A DNA stretch of 64,000 nucleotides from CAIQQQ01 sp037445025 (GTDB lineage: Bacteria > Pseudomonadota > Alphaproteobacteria > Acetobacterales > Acetobacteraceae): contig JBBILI010000012.1 of assembly GCA_037445025.1 (NCBI GenBank), forward strand, positions 73,801 through 137,800. The letters are read 5' to 3'. Every line of letters starts with the position of its first letter. Within the stretch, counting starts at the first letter, position 1. Shown here in pieces: positions 53,719-61,280 of the stretch. The position numbers and the translations under genes were made by a program. The notes under the pieces were generated by a model. That model did not search any database. It saw nothing but the letters and a program-made list of their open reading frames with translations, and was not told the origin of the DNA.

Positions 53719-53894
53719 TGATCTATCTGATCGTGCTGAGCCTCGCGCTGGGCGGCACCGGTCTGGCGCTGTTCCTGTGGGCGCTGCGTTCCGGCCAGTA
53801 CGAGGATCTCGACGGGGCCGCCAGCCGCATCCTGTTCGACGATCCGGTTCAGCCGGCTGCGGTGACCACCGACACGCGCCGCACCCGCGCGTAG
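53709..53894 (+). CDS. ccoS: cbb3 oxidase assembly protein CcoS (FixS)
   Basis: A 61-residue single-helix protein: MELMIYLIVLSLALGGTGLA then LFLWALRSGQYEDLDGAASR, ILFDD. The GQYEDLDG motif with LFDD is diagnostic of CcoS, needed for heme/Cu insertion in CcoN. The start ATG 53709 overlaps ccoI. Its last 46 bases overlap the 3' end of the convergent tctA gene. Confidence 0.93.
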   Translation: MELMIYLIVLSLALGGTGLALFLWALRSGQYEDLDGAASRILFDDPVQPAAVTTDTRRTRA

Positions 53895-55360
53895 AGCTGG
53901 GCCAGCAGCAGTAGCACGCACAGCGACAGAAACACGGCGCTGATGGGCCGTGTGACAAAGATCTCCAGGCTGCCGCGCGAGATCAGCACGGCGCGGCGGA
54001 AATTCTCCTCCAGCCGCGGGCCGAGGATGAAGCCCAGCAGGATCGGCGCCGGCTCGAAGCGCAGCCTGACCAGGAGATAGCCGAACTGGCCGAGCCCCAG
54101 GGTCATCGCGACATCGAACAGCTGGTTGCGCGCCGCGAACACACCGATGCAGATGAAGAACAGGGCGGAGGGGTAGAGGAACCGGTACGGCACCGTCAGC
54201 AGCCGCACCCACAGCCCGATCAGCGGCACGTTGAGCACCACCAGCATCAGATTGCCGATCCAGAAGCTGGCGATGAGACCCCAGAACACATCGGGATGTT
54301 CCACGATCAGCCTGGGGCCGGGGGTGATGCCGTGGATGATCAGCGCGCCGAGCAGCAGCGCCATCACGGCGTCGCCGGGGATGCCCAGGCTCATGGTGGG
54401 GATGAAGTCACCCTGCACCGCCGAATGCGTCGACGCCTCGGGGGCGGCGACGCCGGCGATGGCGCCGTGGCCGAAGCGTTCGGGCGTGCGTGATAGCTTC
54501 TTTTCGGTGGCGTAGGCGACGAAGGAGGCGATGGTGGGGCCGGTGCCGGGGATCAACGAGCACAGGCTGCCGACCAGCGTGCCGCGCAGGATGGGGAAGG
54601 CGGCCTCGCGGATCTCGGCGCGTTTCGGCCACATGTCGCGCATGCCAAGCTTCGCGTGCGCCGCGTTGACCGGGGGCGTGTTGTTCACACTGCGCAGGAA
54701 CTCGGCGATGCCGAACAGGCCGAGCGAGAGTGCGACCAGCTCGATGCCGTCGGAGAGTTCGACCTGTCCGAACATGAAACGTTCGATGCCGGTGTTGATG
54801 TCGGTGCCGACGATGCCGAGCAGCAGGCCGAGCAGGGTCATGGCCACACCTTTGACCGGCGAGCCCTTGGCCAGGGTGGCGCCGGCGAGCAGGCCGAGCA
54901 GCATCAGCGTGCAGATCTCCGGCGCGCCGAACTGAAAGGCGATGCGGGCGATGAACGGGGCGAGGAAGATCATCTGCACGATGCCGAACGCGGCGCCGAC
55001 CATCGCCGCCAGCATGGTGATACCCAGCGCCATGCCGCCGCGGCCCTGGCGGGTCAGCGGGTAGCCGTCCAGGCACGTCACCGCATGCGGGGGGTGGCAG
55101 GGCAGGTTGAGCAGGATGGAGCAGATGGCGCCGCCGTACTGCGCGCCGTAATAGATGCCGGCGAGCATCAGCATCGCCGGCACGGTGGCCATGGCGAAGG
55201 TCAGCGGCAGCAGGATGGAGATGGCGGACAGCACACCCATGCCGGGCAGCACGCCCACCATGTTGCCGATCAGCACACCCACAAAGCACCAGAGGATGTT
55301 ATGCCATTCCAGCGCCACGGCGAAGCCGTGAGCGAGGTCGGCGAGGCCGGTGCCGCTCAT
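53849..55360 (-). CDS. tctA: Tripartite tricarboxylate transporter large membrane subunit TctA
   Basis: A 503-residue permease with about 12 helices. Family signatures: WHNILWCFVGVLIGNMVGVL, PGMGVLSAISILLPLTF, YGAQYGGAICSILLNLPCHP and MSLGIPGDAVMALLLGALII, then HGITPGP. It imports carboxylates with TctB and a TctC/Bug receptor. The start ATG 55360 overlaps the tctB stop (ATGA). The frame stays open far upstream of tctB, which is antisense to other genes and discarded. The 3' end overlaps ccoS tail to tail by 46 bases. Confidence 0.93.
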   Translation of the reverse strand: MSGTGLADLAHGFAVALEWHNILWCFVGVLIGNMVGVLPGMGVLSAISILLPLTFAMATVPAMLMLAGIYYGAQYGGAICSILLNLPCHPPHAVTCLDGYPLTRQGRGGMALGITMLAAMVGAAFGIVQMIFLAPFIARIAFQFGAPEICTLMLLGLLAGATLAKGSPVKGVAMTLLGLLLGIVGTDINTGIERFMFGQVELSDGIELVALSLGLFGIAEFLRSVNNTPPVNAAHAKLGMRDMWPKRAEIREAAFPILRGTLVGSLCSLIPGTGPTIASFVAYATEKKLSRTPERFGHGAIAGVAAPEASTHSAVQGDFIPTMSLGIPGDAVMALLLGALIIHGITPGPRLIVEHPDVFWGLIASFWIGNLMLVVLNVPLIGLWVRLLTVPYRFLYPSALFFICIGVFAARNQLFDVAMTLGLGQFGYLLVRLRFEPAPILLGFILGPRLEENFRRAVLISRGSLEIFVTRPISAVFLSLCVLLLLAQLYARVRRVSVVTAAG

Positions 55361-55827
55361 GGCATCGGTCCCAGCAGCGGGATCGGCACCTGCAGGGCGG
55401 TGGAGAACACGAGGGCGCCGAACAGGCTGATGCACACGGCCAGTGCCAGCGACGGGAGCAGCCGGGCCTGGCGGTCGCCTATCGCTGCGGTGAACACGCA
55501 GGCGAAGGTGGCGGGCAGCAGACCGGCATATTGGGCGAGGCCCAGGAACAGCAGCACGGCGGCGATGATGCAGAGCCAGCCCCGCGGATCGGGTTTTCGG
55601 TCCGGGCCGTGGATCGGATCGGGCGTGGCGTCTCCGCCGGTGGCCGCGATCAGCACGCCAATGCCGATCATCGCGAGGCCCAGCGCCACCGGAAAGAAGC
55701 CGGAGCCCATATGGGTCAAGGATCCCACGCCGTAGAAATGGCCGATCCAGGCGGCGGCCGCGCCGATCAGCGCCACCAGCGCGCCGGCCCAGTGATCCCG
55801 TCGCCTTTCTTTGGTCATTGTCTGCAT
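55357..55827 (-). CDS. tctB: Tripartite tricarboxylate transporter small membrane subunit TctB
   Basis: A 156-residue four-helix protein. It begins MQTMTKERRRDHWAGALVAL, with IGHFYGVGSLTHMGSGFFPV, the TctB-type G...MGSGFFP motif, and later LCIIAAVLLFLGLAQYAGLL. It partners TctA, with which it overlaps by 4 bases. It is divergent from the Ldh2-type dehydrogenase (55965), whose operon contains the likely receptor. The 137-base gap holds both promoters. Confidence 0.9.
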   Translation of the reverse strand: MQTMTKERRRDHWAGALVALIGAAAAWIGHFYGVGSLTHMGSGFFPVALGLAMIGIGVLIAATGGDATPDPIHGPDRKPDPRGWLCIIAAVLLFLGLAQYAGLLPATFACVFTAAIGDRQARLLPSLALAVCISLFGALVFSTALQVPIPLLGPMP

Positions 55828-55964
55828 GTCGTCTCGTGTCCCTAGGTTGAGTTTGACCAGAGAAAGCCGGCGATGAACAGAGCTCTGCCCTTGTCATCGT
55901 GCATCGGCTGGTGTGACGATGCGCGCGGCCGGGCTCGGCCCAAGATGCGGGGGGATATTTCAGT

Positions 55965-57044
55965 TTGGCAGAGACTTCCGGCACTGTGGCGTTCGCGCGG
56001 CTGCGCGATTTCATCCGCGGCGCGTTTCTCGCCCTGGGCCTGCCGGAGGCCGACGCCTTCACTGTGGCCACGCTGATGGCGGAGGCCGATCTGCGGGGTT
56101 CCGACGGGCATGGGGTGATTCGCCTGCCGCAATATGCGCGGCGCATCCGTGCCGGTGGCGTGAATGTGCGGCCGCAGATCAGGATCGTGCAGGAACGTGC
56201 GGGGATGGCGCTGCTCGATGGCGACAACGGCATGGGGCATCTGGTGATGTCACGCGCGGCCGAGATCGCCATCGAGAAAGCGCGCATCACCGGCATCGCC
56301 TGGGTCGGTGCGCAATGGAGCAACCATGCGGGGCCGGCCGCGCTGTATGCGCGCATGCCGCTGGCGGCCGATATGATCGGGCTGTATTTCGCCGTCGGCA
56401 ACGCCAACCACATGCCGGCCTGGGGCGGGCTGGACATGCTGCTCTCCACCAACCCGATCGCAGCCGCGGTGCCGGCGGGCGCGGAGGCGCCGATCGTGCT
56501 CGACATGGCCTCCACCGTCGCCGCCTATGGGAAGGTGAAGGCCAAGGCGGCACGCGGCGAGATGATGCCGGAAGGCTGGATGATCGATCGCGCAGGCAAG
56601 CCGCTCACCGACCCGAAGCGTTCCGAGGAAGGTTTCCTGCTGCCGCTCGGCGGCATGGAGGCGGGCTACAAGGGCTATGGGCTTGCCATGCTGATCGGCA
56701 TCCTGGCCGGCACGCTCAACGGCGCCGCGATGGGCCGTGATGTCATCGACTTCAACCATGACGATGCCAGCGCCACCAATACCGGCCAGGCGGTCTGCGC
56801 CATCGATGTCGCGGCGTTCGGCGATGTCGACGCGTTCAAGTCCCGCATCGACACGCTGGTGCGCGATCTGCGGGGCAGCGAGCGCATTCCCGGGGTGGCG
56901 CGCATCTGGATGCCCGGCGAGCAGAGCGAGCAGCGCCGCATCGCCCAACGCCGCGACGGCATCAGGCTCGCGCCGAAGCTGATCGCCGATCTTGCAGCCG
57001 TGGCGGACCTGCTCGGCATCGCCCCTTTGTTCCAGGAGGCCTGA
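55965..57044 (+). CDS. Malate/lactate/ureidoglycolate dehydrogenase family (Ldh2) protein
   Basis: A 359-residue NAD(P)-dependent oxidoreductase of the YiaK/YlbC type. The catalytic His49 lies in ADLRGSDGHGVIRLPQY. Further conserved parts are WVGAQWSNHAGPAALYA, STNPIAAAVPAGAEAPIVLD and LPLGGMEAGYKGYGLAMLIG. It oxidises or reduces 2-hydroxy/2-oxo acids such as malate, lactate or diketo-gulonate. The start is TTG 55965, about eight bases after GGGGGGATA; GTG at codon 8 is an alternative. It is directly followed by the Bug receptor gene (no gap), so the imported acid may be its substrate. Confidence 0.87.
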   Translation: MAETSGTVAFARLRDFIRGAFLALGLPEADAFTVATLMAEADLRGSDGHGVIRLPQYARRIRAGGVNVRPQIRIVQERAGMALLDGDNGMGHLVMSRAAEIAIEKARITGIAWVGAQWSNHAGPAALYARMPLAADMIGLYFAVGNANHMPAWGGLDMLLSTNPIAAAVPAGAEAPIVLDMASTVAAYGKVKAKAARGEMMPEGWMIDRAGKPLTDPKRSEEGFLLPLGGMEAGYKGYGLAMLIGILAGTLNGAAMGRDVIDFNHDDASATNTGQAVCAIDVAAFGDVDAFKSRIDTLVRDLRGSERIPGVARIWMPGEQSEQRRIAQRRDGIRLAPKLIADLAAVADLLGIAPLFQEA

Positions 57045-58007
57045 ATGCGGCTTGTTTTATTCTTGCTCGCGGTTTTGTTGGTGCCGGCGATGGCCCGCGC
57101 GCAGTCCGACTATCCGACCCATCCGATCCGCATGATCGTGCCGCTGGCGGCCGCGAGTGCCGTCGATGTGGCGGCGCGGATCGTGACGCAGAAGATGTCG
57201 GAGGAGCTGGGGCAGCAGATCGTCATCATCAACCAGGTCGGCGCGTCCGGGGTGATCGGCGCGGGGCAGCTGGCGCGCGCGGCGCCGGATGGCTACACGA
57301 TCGGCGGGTTGAACGACGCCATTCTGACCATGGTGCCGAACCTGCAGGCGAAGATGCCGTGGGACCCGCTGCGCGATTTCGCTCCGGTGTCGCTGGTGGC
57401 GACGGTGGAGTGGGGGCTGATCGCCAGCAACCAGTCACCGTATCGGTCGGCGGCCGATCTGATCGCGGCGGCGAAGGCGCATCCCGGGGAGATCAACTAC
57501 GCCTCCTCCGGCAATGGCAGCCCGCAGCATATCGCCATGGCGCTGTTCGCGGCCCAGGCCGGCATCCAGCTCACCCATGTGCCGTATCGCGGCGCCACCC
57601 AGGCGGCGATGGATGTGGCGGCCAACCAGATCCCGGTCGGGTTTCAGGGGCTGGCGACGGTGGCGGGGCTGATCCGTGACCATCAGATGCGACTGATCGG
57701 CGTGCCGACGGAGAAGCCTCTCGCGCAGTTCCCGGATGTGCCGACGGTGGACAGCTCGGGCCTGCCGGGGTTCCGGTTCAATTCCTGGTTCGTCATCGTG
57801 GCCCCCGCCGGCACGCCCAGGCCGATCATCGACCGGCTGAACACCGCGGCGCGGCAGGCCATCGCGGACCCTGAGGTGGCAAAACGGCTGTATGACCAGG
57901 GGCTGTCGCCGCTGGGCTCGTCGCCTGAGCAGCTTGGCCAGATGACGCGTGACCAGCTGGCGAAATATGCCAAGCTGATCAAGGACGCCGGGATCACCGG
58001 CGACTGA
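57045..58007 (+). CDS. Bug/TctC-family periplasmic solute-binding protein
   Basis: A 320-residue receptor. The signal peptide MRLVLFLLAVLLVPAMARAQ precedes SDYPTHPIRMIVPLAAASAV. Bug signatures are VINQVGASGVIGAGQLARAA-like and GYTIGGLNDAILTMVPNLQA. The region INYASSGNGSPQHIAMALFA, then GIQLTHVPYRGATQAAMDVA, is typical. It probably delivers a carboxylate to TctAB encoded divergently next door. Its start codon follows the dehydrogenase stop with no gap. Confidence 0.92.
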   Translation: MRLVLFLLAVLLVPAMARAQSDYPTHPIRMIVPLAAASAVDVAARIVTQKMSEELGQQIVIINQVGASGVIGAGQLARAAPDGYTIGGLNDAILTMVPNLQAKMPWDPLRDFAPVSLVATVEWGLIASNQSPYRSAADLIAAAKAHPGEINYASSGNGSPQHIAMALFAAQAGIQLTHVPYRGATQAAMDVAANQIPVGFQGLATVAGLIRDHQMRLIGVPTEKPLAQFPDVPTVDSSGLPGFRFNSWFVIVAPAGTPRPIIDRLNTAARQAIADPEVAKRLYDQGLSPLGSSPEQLGQMTRDQLAKYAKLIKDAGITGD

Positions 58008-58021
58008 CCGATGGAGAGATC

Positions 58022-58729
58022 ATGACGTATTCGATCCTGGTGCGCGACAAGGCGACCGGAGCCCTCGGCGCTGCCGTGGCCTCGAAATTCTTCGCCGTGG
58101 GCGGCCTTTGCATCCATGTCGAGGGGCAGGTGGGCGCGCTGGCCACCCAGGCGCTGGTCAACCCGATGTATGCCATCCGTGCCATGCCGCGGCTGCGCAC
58201 CGGTGAGGCGCCGGAGACGATCATGGCCGATCTGGTGCTGCCCGATCCCGGGCGGCTGCAGCGACAGTTCCACATCATCGACGCGCAGGGGCGCATCGCC
58301 CAGCACACCGGGCCGGACTGCGTGACCTGGGCCGGGCATGTGAACGGCGAGGATGTTTCGGTCGCCGGCAACATGCTGGCCGGGCCCGATGTGGTGGCGC
58401 GCACGCGCGATGCCTGGCTTGCCAGCACCGGCACCATGGCCGAGCGGCTGCTGACCGCGATGGAGGCGGGCGAGGCTGCCGGCGGTGACAAGCGTGGCCG
58501 GCAGTCGGCCGGGCTGAAGATCTGCACCGAGGACCCTTATCCCGATCTCGACATCCGCTCGGACGATCATGCCGATCCGCTGGCCGATCTGCGCCGTCTG
58601 TACTGGATCAGCCTGGAACGTTTCGCGGTGTTCCGCCGGCATCTCGCGGGCACCCATCACCCTTACGGCGAGATCGACCGCGCCGTGATCGATGCTGCCA
58701 TCGCGCGCGATGGCCGACCCCTGACCTGA
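58022..58729 (+). CDS. DUF1028 family protein (Ntn-hydrolase-like)
   Basis: A 235-residue DUF1028 protein. The N-terminal MTYSILVRDKATGALGAAVA and GGLCIHVEGQVGALATQALV, then VNPMYAIRAM, are typical. The family resembles Ntn hydrolases and often sits in catabolic operons, but its reaction is unknown. It is 14 bases after the Bug receptor and 11 before the peptide-type receptor, preceded by GGAGAGATC. It is part of the same plus-strand transcript. Confidence 0.85.
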   Translation: MTYSILVRDKATGALGAAVASKFFAVGGLCIHVEGQVGALATQALVNPMYAIRAMPRLRTGEAPETIMADLVLPDPGRLQRQFHIIDAQGRIAQHTGPDCVTWAGHVNGEDVSVAGNMLAGPDVVARTRDAWLASTGTMAERLLTAMEAGEAAGGDKRGRQSAGLKICTEDPYPDLDIRSDDHADPLADLRRLYWISLERFAVFRRHLAGTHHPYGEIDRAVIDAAIARDGRPLT

Positions 58730-58740
58730 AGGAAACCGCC

Positions 58741-60240
58741 ATGCGCCGTCTTCTGCTTGCCGCCACGATGCTTGCCGCCTCGGTGTTCTCCGCCCAGGCG
58801 CAGAGCCTGCATATCGGCCTCAGCGCCGACCCCGACCTGCTCGATCCCACCCTGGGGTCCAGCTACTACGGCCGCATCGTCTATGCCGCGATGTGCGACA
58901 AGCTGTTCGATCTCGACGACAAGCTCAACATCGTGCCCCAACTGGCGACCGAGTTTCGCTATGAGGACCCGACGCACCTCATCATCACCCTGCGCCCGGG
59001 TGTCACGTTCCAGAACGGCGAGAAATTCGACGCCGACGCCGCGAAATACTCGCTGATGCGCCATCTCGGCATGAAGGGCTCGATGCGCGCGGGCGAGGTG
59101 AATTCGATCGCCTCGATCGAGGTGGTCGACCCGTTGACCATCCGCCTGGTGCTGAAGGCGCCGGCGTCCCAGCTGATCGCCATTCTCAGTGACCGCGCGG
59201 GCATCATGATGCCGCCGAAATACACCGAGGCCGCCGGCGACAAGTTCAGCGCGCATCCGGTGTGCGCCGGCCCGTTCGCCTTCGAAAGTCGCGTGGTGCA
59301 GGACAAGATCGTGCTGAAGCGGTATCCCGGCTATTGGAACGCCGCCAATATCCATTTCGATGAAGTGACGTATCAGTCTTTCCCCAATCCCTCCGTCCGG
59401 CTCGCCAATCTGCAGGCCGGCGCGATCGACATGGTGGACGTGATCGCCCCCCCCGATATCGCCACGGTGCAGAAGGACCCCAAGCTGAAGATGGATGTCT
59501 ATGACGGCATCACCTACACCGGCATCACCATCAACACCGATGGCGGACCGGCGGCCAAGACGGCGATCGGCCAGAGCAAGCTGGTGCGCCATGCCTTCGA
59601 GCTGGCGATTGACCGCACCGCGCTGAACCAGGTGATCAACAACGGGCTGTACACGCCGGTGGCGCAGGCGAACTCGCCGAGCTCGCCGTATTTCTTCACC
59701 GATGTGCAGCCGCCGGCGCGCGATGTGGACAAGGCCAAGGCGCTGCTGAAGCAGGCCGGGGTGAGCCTGCCGGTGCATGTGGAGATGAACGTCTCGAACA
59801 GCCCCGATGCGGTGCAGACCGTCGAGGTCATCCAGTCGATGGTGCAGGAGGCCGGGTTCGATCTGAAGGTGAACGCGATGGAGTTCTCCTCGGGCCTGTC
59901 GGCGGGCTATGCCGGCAACTTCAACACCTATCTGATCGGCTGGTCCGGCCGCTCGGACCCCGACGGCAACATGTGGCAGATGCTGCACACCGGCGGCGCG
60001 TTCAATTACGGCAAGTACAGCACGCCGACGATGGACGGCTATCTCGATGACGCGCGCAAGGTGTCGGACTTGGCGCAGCGTCGCGCGCTGTACCACAAGG
60101 TGTGGGACGAGGAGCGGGATGCGTTGCCGTTGATCTATCTGTGGATCCAGAAGAACACGGTGGGGATGAAGAAGACCATCGATGGGTTCGTGCCGGTGCC
60201 GGATGGGCTGCTGCGGCTGGCAGGGGTGACGATAAAGTAA
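58741..60240 (+). CDS. ABC transporter family 5 (dipeptide/oligopeptide-type) substrate-binding protein
   Basis: A 499-residue periplasmic receptor with signal peptide MRRLLLAATMLAASVFSAQA. The SBP_bac_5 pattern is clear: LHIGLSADPDLLDPTLGSSY, VPQLATEFRYEDPTHLIITL, then RPGVTFQNGEKFDADAAKYS and GPFAFESRVVQDKIVLKRYP. No permease or ATPase genes accompany it, so it must share components encoded elsewhere. It lies 11 bases after the DUF1028 gene. The stop is followed immediately by hairpin E7. Confidence 0.9.
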   Translation: MRRLLLAATMLAASVFSAQAQSLHIGLSADPDLLDPTLGSSYYGRIVYAAMCDKLFDLDDKLNIVPQLATEFRYEDPTHLIITLRPGVTFQNGEKFDADAAKYSLMRHLGMKGSMRAGEVNSIASIEVVDPLTIRLVLKAPASQLIAILSDRAGIMMPPKYTEAAGDKFSAHPVCAGPFAFESRVVQDKIVLKRYPGYWNAANIHFDEVTYQSFPNPSVRLANLQAGAIDMVDVIAPPDIATVQKDPKLKMDVYDGITYTGITINTDGGPAAKTAIGQSKLVRHAFELAIDRTALNQVINNGLYTPVAQANSPSSPYFFTDVQPPARDVDKAKALLKQAGVSLPVHVEMNVSNSPDAVQTVEVIQSMVQEAGFDLKVNAMEFSSGLSAGYAGNFNTYLIGWSGRSDPDGNMWQMLHTGGAFNYGKYSTPTMDGYLDDARKVSDLAQRRALYHKVWDEERDALPLIYLWIQKNTVGMKKTIDGFVPVPDGLLRLAGVTIK

Positions 60241-60276
60241 GCGGTTCTTTTCTGAAAAAAAGAACTGCTTTCTTCT
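60241..60276. repeat. E7: solo hairpin of the intergenic family
   Basis: GCGGTTCTTTTCTGAAAAAAAGAACTGC begins right after the stop of the binding-protein gene. The stem is GCGGTTCTTTT / AAAAGAACTGC with one G:U pair. It has no TCCGGAGAG core and looks like a plain terminator at the end of the 55,965-60,240 transcript. Confidence 0.8.
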
Positions 60277-60368
60277 TATGCCTGCACCGTCATCGGCCAC
60301 GCGGCGTCAGGTCAACGTAAGGTAGCGGCGGCATTCTCCTTGGCGTTCAACCACGCACGGAGATCCTG

Positions 60369-60618
60369 ATGTTCCGCCTGACCGTCATTCTGCTCGCTGG
60401 TGCCCGCCCCGGCGATGGCCGAGGAATCCTGCACCAACACCGGTTCCATGATGAGCCGCGCCGCCATCACGCAAAGCCTGCACGACCGCGGCTTCGCCAC
60501 CATCCGCGGCCTGTCCCCCCATAATGGCTGCTGGGAAGCCAAGGGCCTCGACAGCAAGGGCCAGCGCTTCGAGCTTGAGCTGAACGGCGCCAGCGGTGCG
60601 ATCGTCAACAAGGAATAG
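60369..60618 (+). pseudogene. Small PepSY-domain exported protein, frameshifted
   Basis: The C-terminal 72 codons encode a PepSY domain (AAITQSLHDRGFATIRGLSP, then GLDSKGQRFELELNGASGAI). The expected signal peptide MFRLTVILLAG starts at ATG 60369 behind a good CGGAG site, but in a different frame. Removing one base near 60395-60400 would join MFRLTVILLA to VPAPAMAEESC. Without it the protein has to start at GTG 60400 with no export signal. Either a real frameshift or a base-call error is possible. It is followed one base later by the cytochrome b561 gene, a frequent pairing in heme/ferric redox loci. Confidence 0.65.
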
Positions 60619-60619
60619 C

Positions 60620-61177
60620 ATGATGACGACGCCGGCCACGACGGACCGCCCGGTCCGCGTCTGGGATCCGTTTGTCCGGTTGTTCCATTGGGGAACGGTG
60701 GCGTTGTTCGCCACCGCCTTTCTCTCGTCGGACTCGCAATGGCTGCACCAGCCCATCGGCTATGTATCGCTTGGGCTTGTGCTGCTGCGCCTTGTCTGGG
60801 GCCTGGTCGGCACGCGGCACGCGCGGTTTGCCGATTTCGTCACCAGCCCGGGCGCCGTGCTGGCCTATCTGCGCGATCTTGGCCAGGGCCGTGCGCGGCG
60901 CTATCTCGGGCATAACCCGGCCGGGGGCGCGATGGTCGTGCTTCTGCTGGCGATGCTTGTCGTCGTTGGCGTCAGCGGCTGGATGAGCACCACCGACACG
61001 TTCTTCGGCGTGCCTTGGGTGGATCACCTGCATCATTTCACCGCACATCTGCTGCTGGTGCTCGTCGGCCTGCATCTTGCGGGAGTCGTGGTGTCGAGTC
61101 TGTTGCACCGGGAGAACCTGATCCGGGCGATGGTGACCGGACGAAAGGACTCAGGGAAGCAAGGTCTTCTTTTCTGA
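60620..61177 (+). CDS. Cytochrome b561-type (CybB/Ni-hydrogenase b-subunit-like) membrane protein
   Basis: A 185-residue four-helix diheme cytochrome b. Helix histidines are in VRVWDPFVRLFHWGTVALFA, LSSDSQWLHQPIGYVSLGLV, then VDHLHHFTAHLLLVLVGLHL. It probably passes electrons across the membrane, possibly with the PepSY protein upstream. The start ATG 60620 is one base after that gene. The last five or so residues (KQGLLF) and the TGA stop are encoded by repeat E8, so the native C terminus has been replaced or extended by the repeat. Confidence 0.87.
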   Translation: MMTTPATTDRPVRVWDPFVRLFHWGTVALFATAFLSSDSQWLHQPIGYVSLGLVLLRLVWGLVGTRHARFADFVTSPGAVLAYLRDLGQGRARRYLGHNPAGGAMVVLLLAMLVVVGVSGWMSTTDTFFGVPWVDHLHHFTAHLLLVLVGLHLAGVVVSSLLHRENLIRAMVTGRKDSGKQGLLF

Positions 61178-61275
61178 AAAAAAGAAGCAAAAGACTTTTG
61201 AACGCTGCATCAACGTATGAAAGTTTTAAGTTCTTTTTTTCAAGAAAGAACGTCTTTCTTTTCTTTTTTATCTTT
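61156..61275. repeat. E8: double-hairpin repeat overlapping a gene end
   Basis: Left arm GAAGCAAGGTCTTCTTTTC with TGAAAAAAAGAAGCAAAAGA starts inside the cytochrome b561 gene and supplies its TGA (61175-61177). The centre is short (no TCCGGAGAG). The right arm has ATGAAAGTTTTAAG, then GTTCTTTTTTTCAAGAAAGAAC. It ends just before the stop of the convergent dehydratase gene, so it is placed as a two-way terminator. Confidence 0.85.
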
Positions 61276-61280
61276 TTCAA

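Noticed and set aside
51253..53958. Open minus-strand frame of about 900 codons
   Set aside because: Antisense to ccoI, with Arg/His/Gln-rich composition. The plus-strand protein has every P-type ATPase motif.
55361..56515. N-terminal extension of TctA by some 385 codons
   Set aside because: It runs through tctB in another frame and antisense to the Ldh2 gene. ATG 55360 has the ATGA coupling to tctB and gives the family length.
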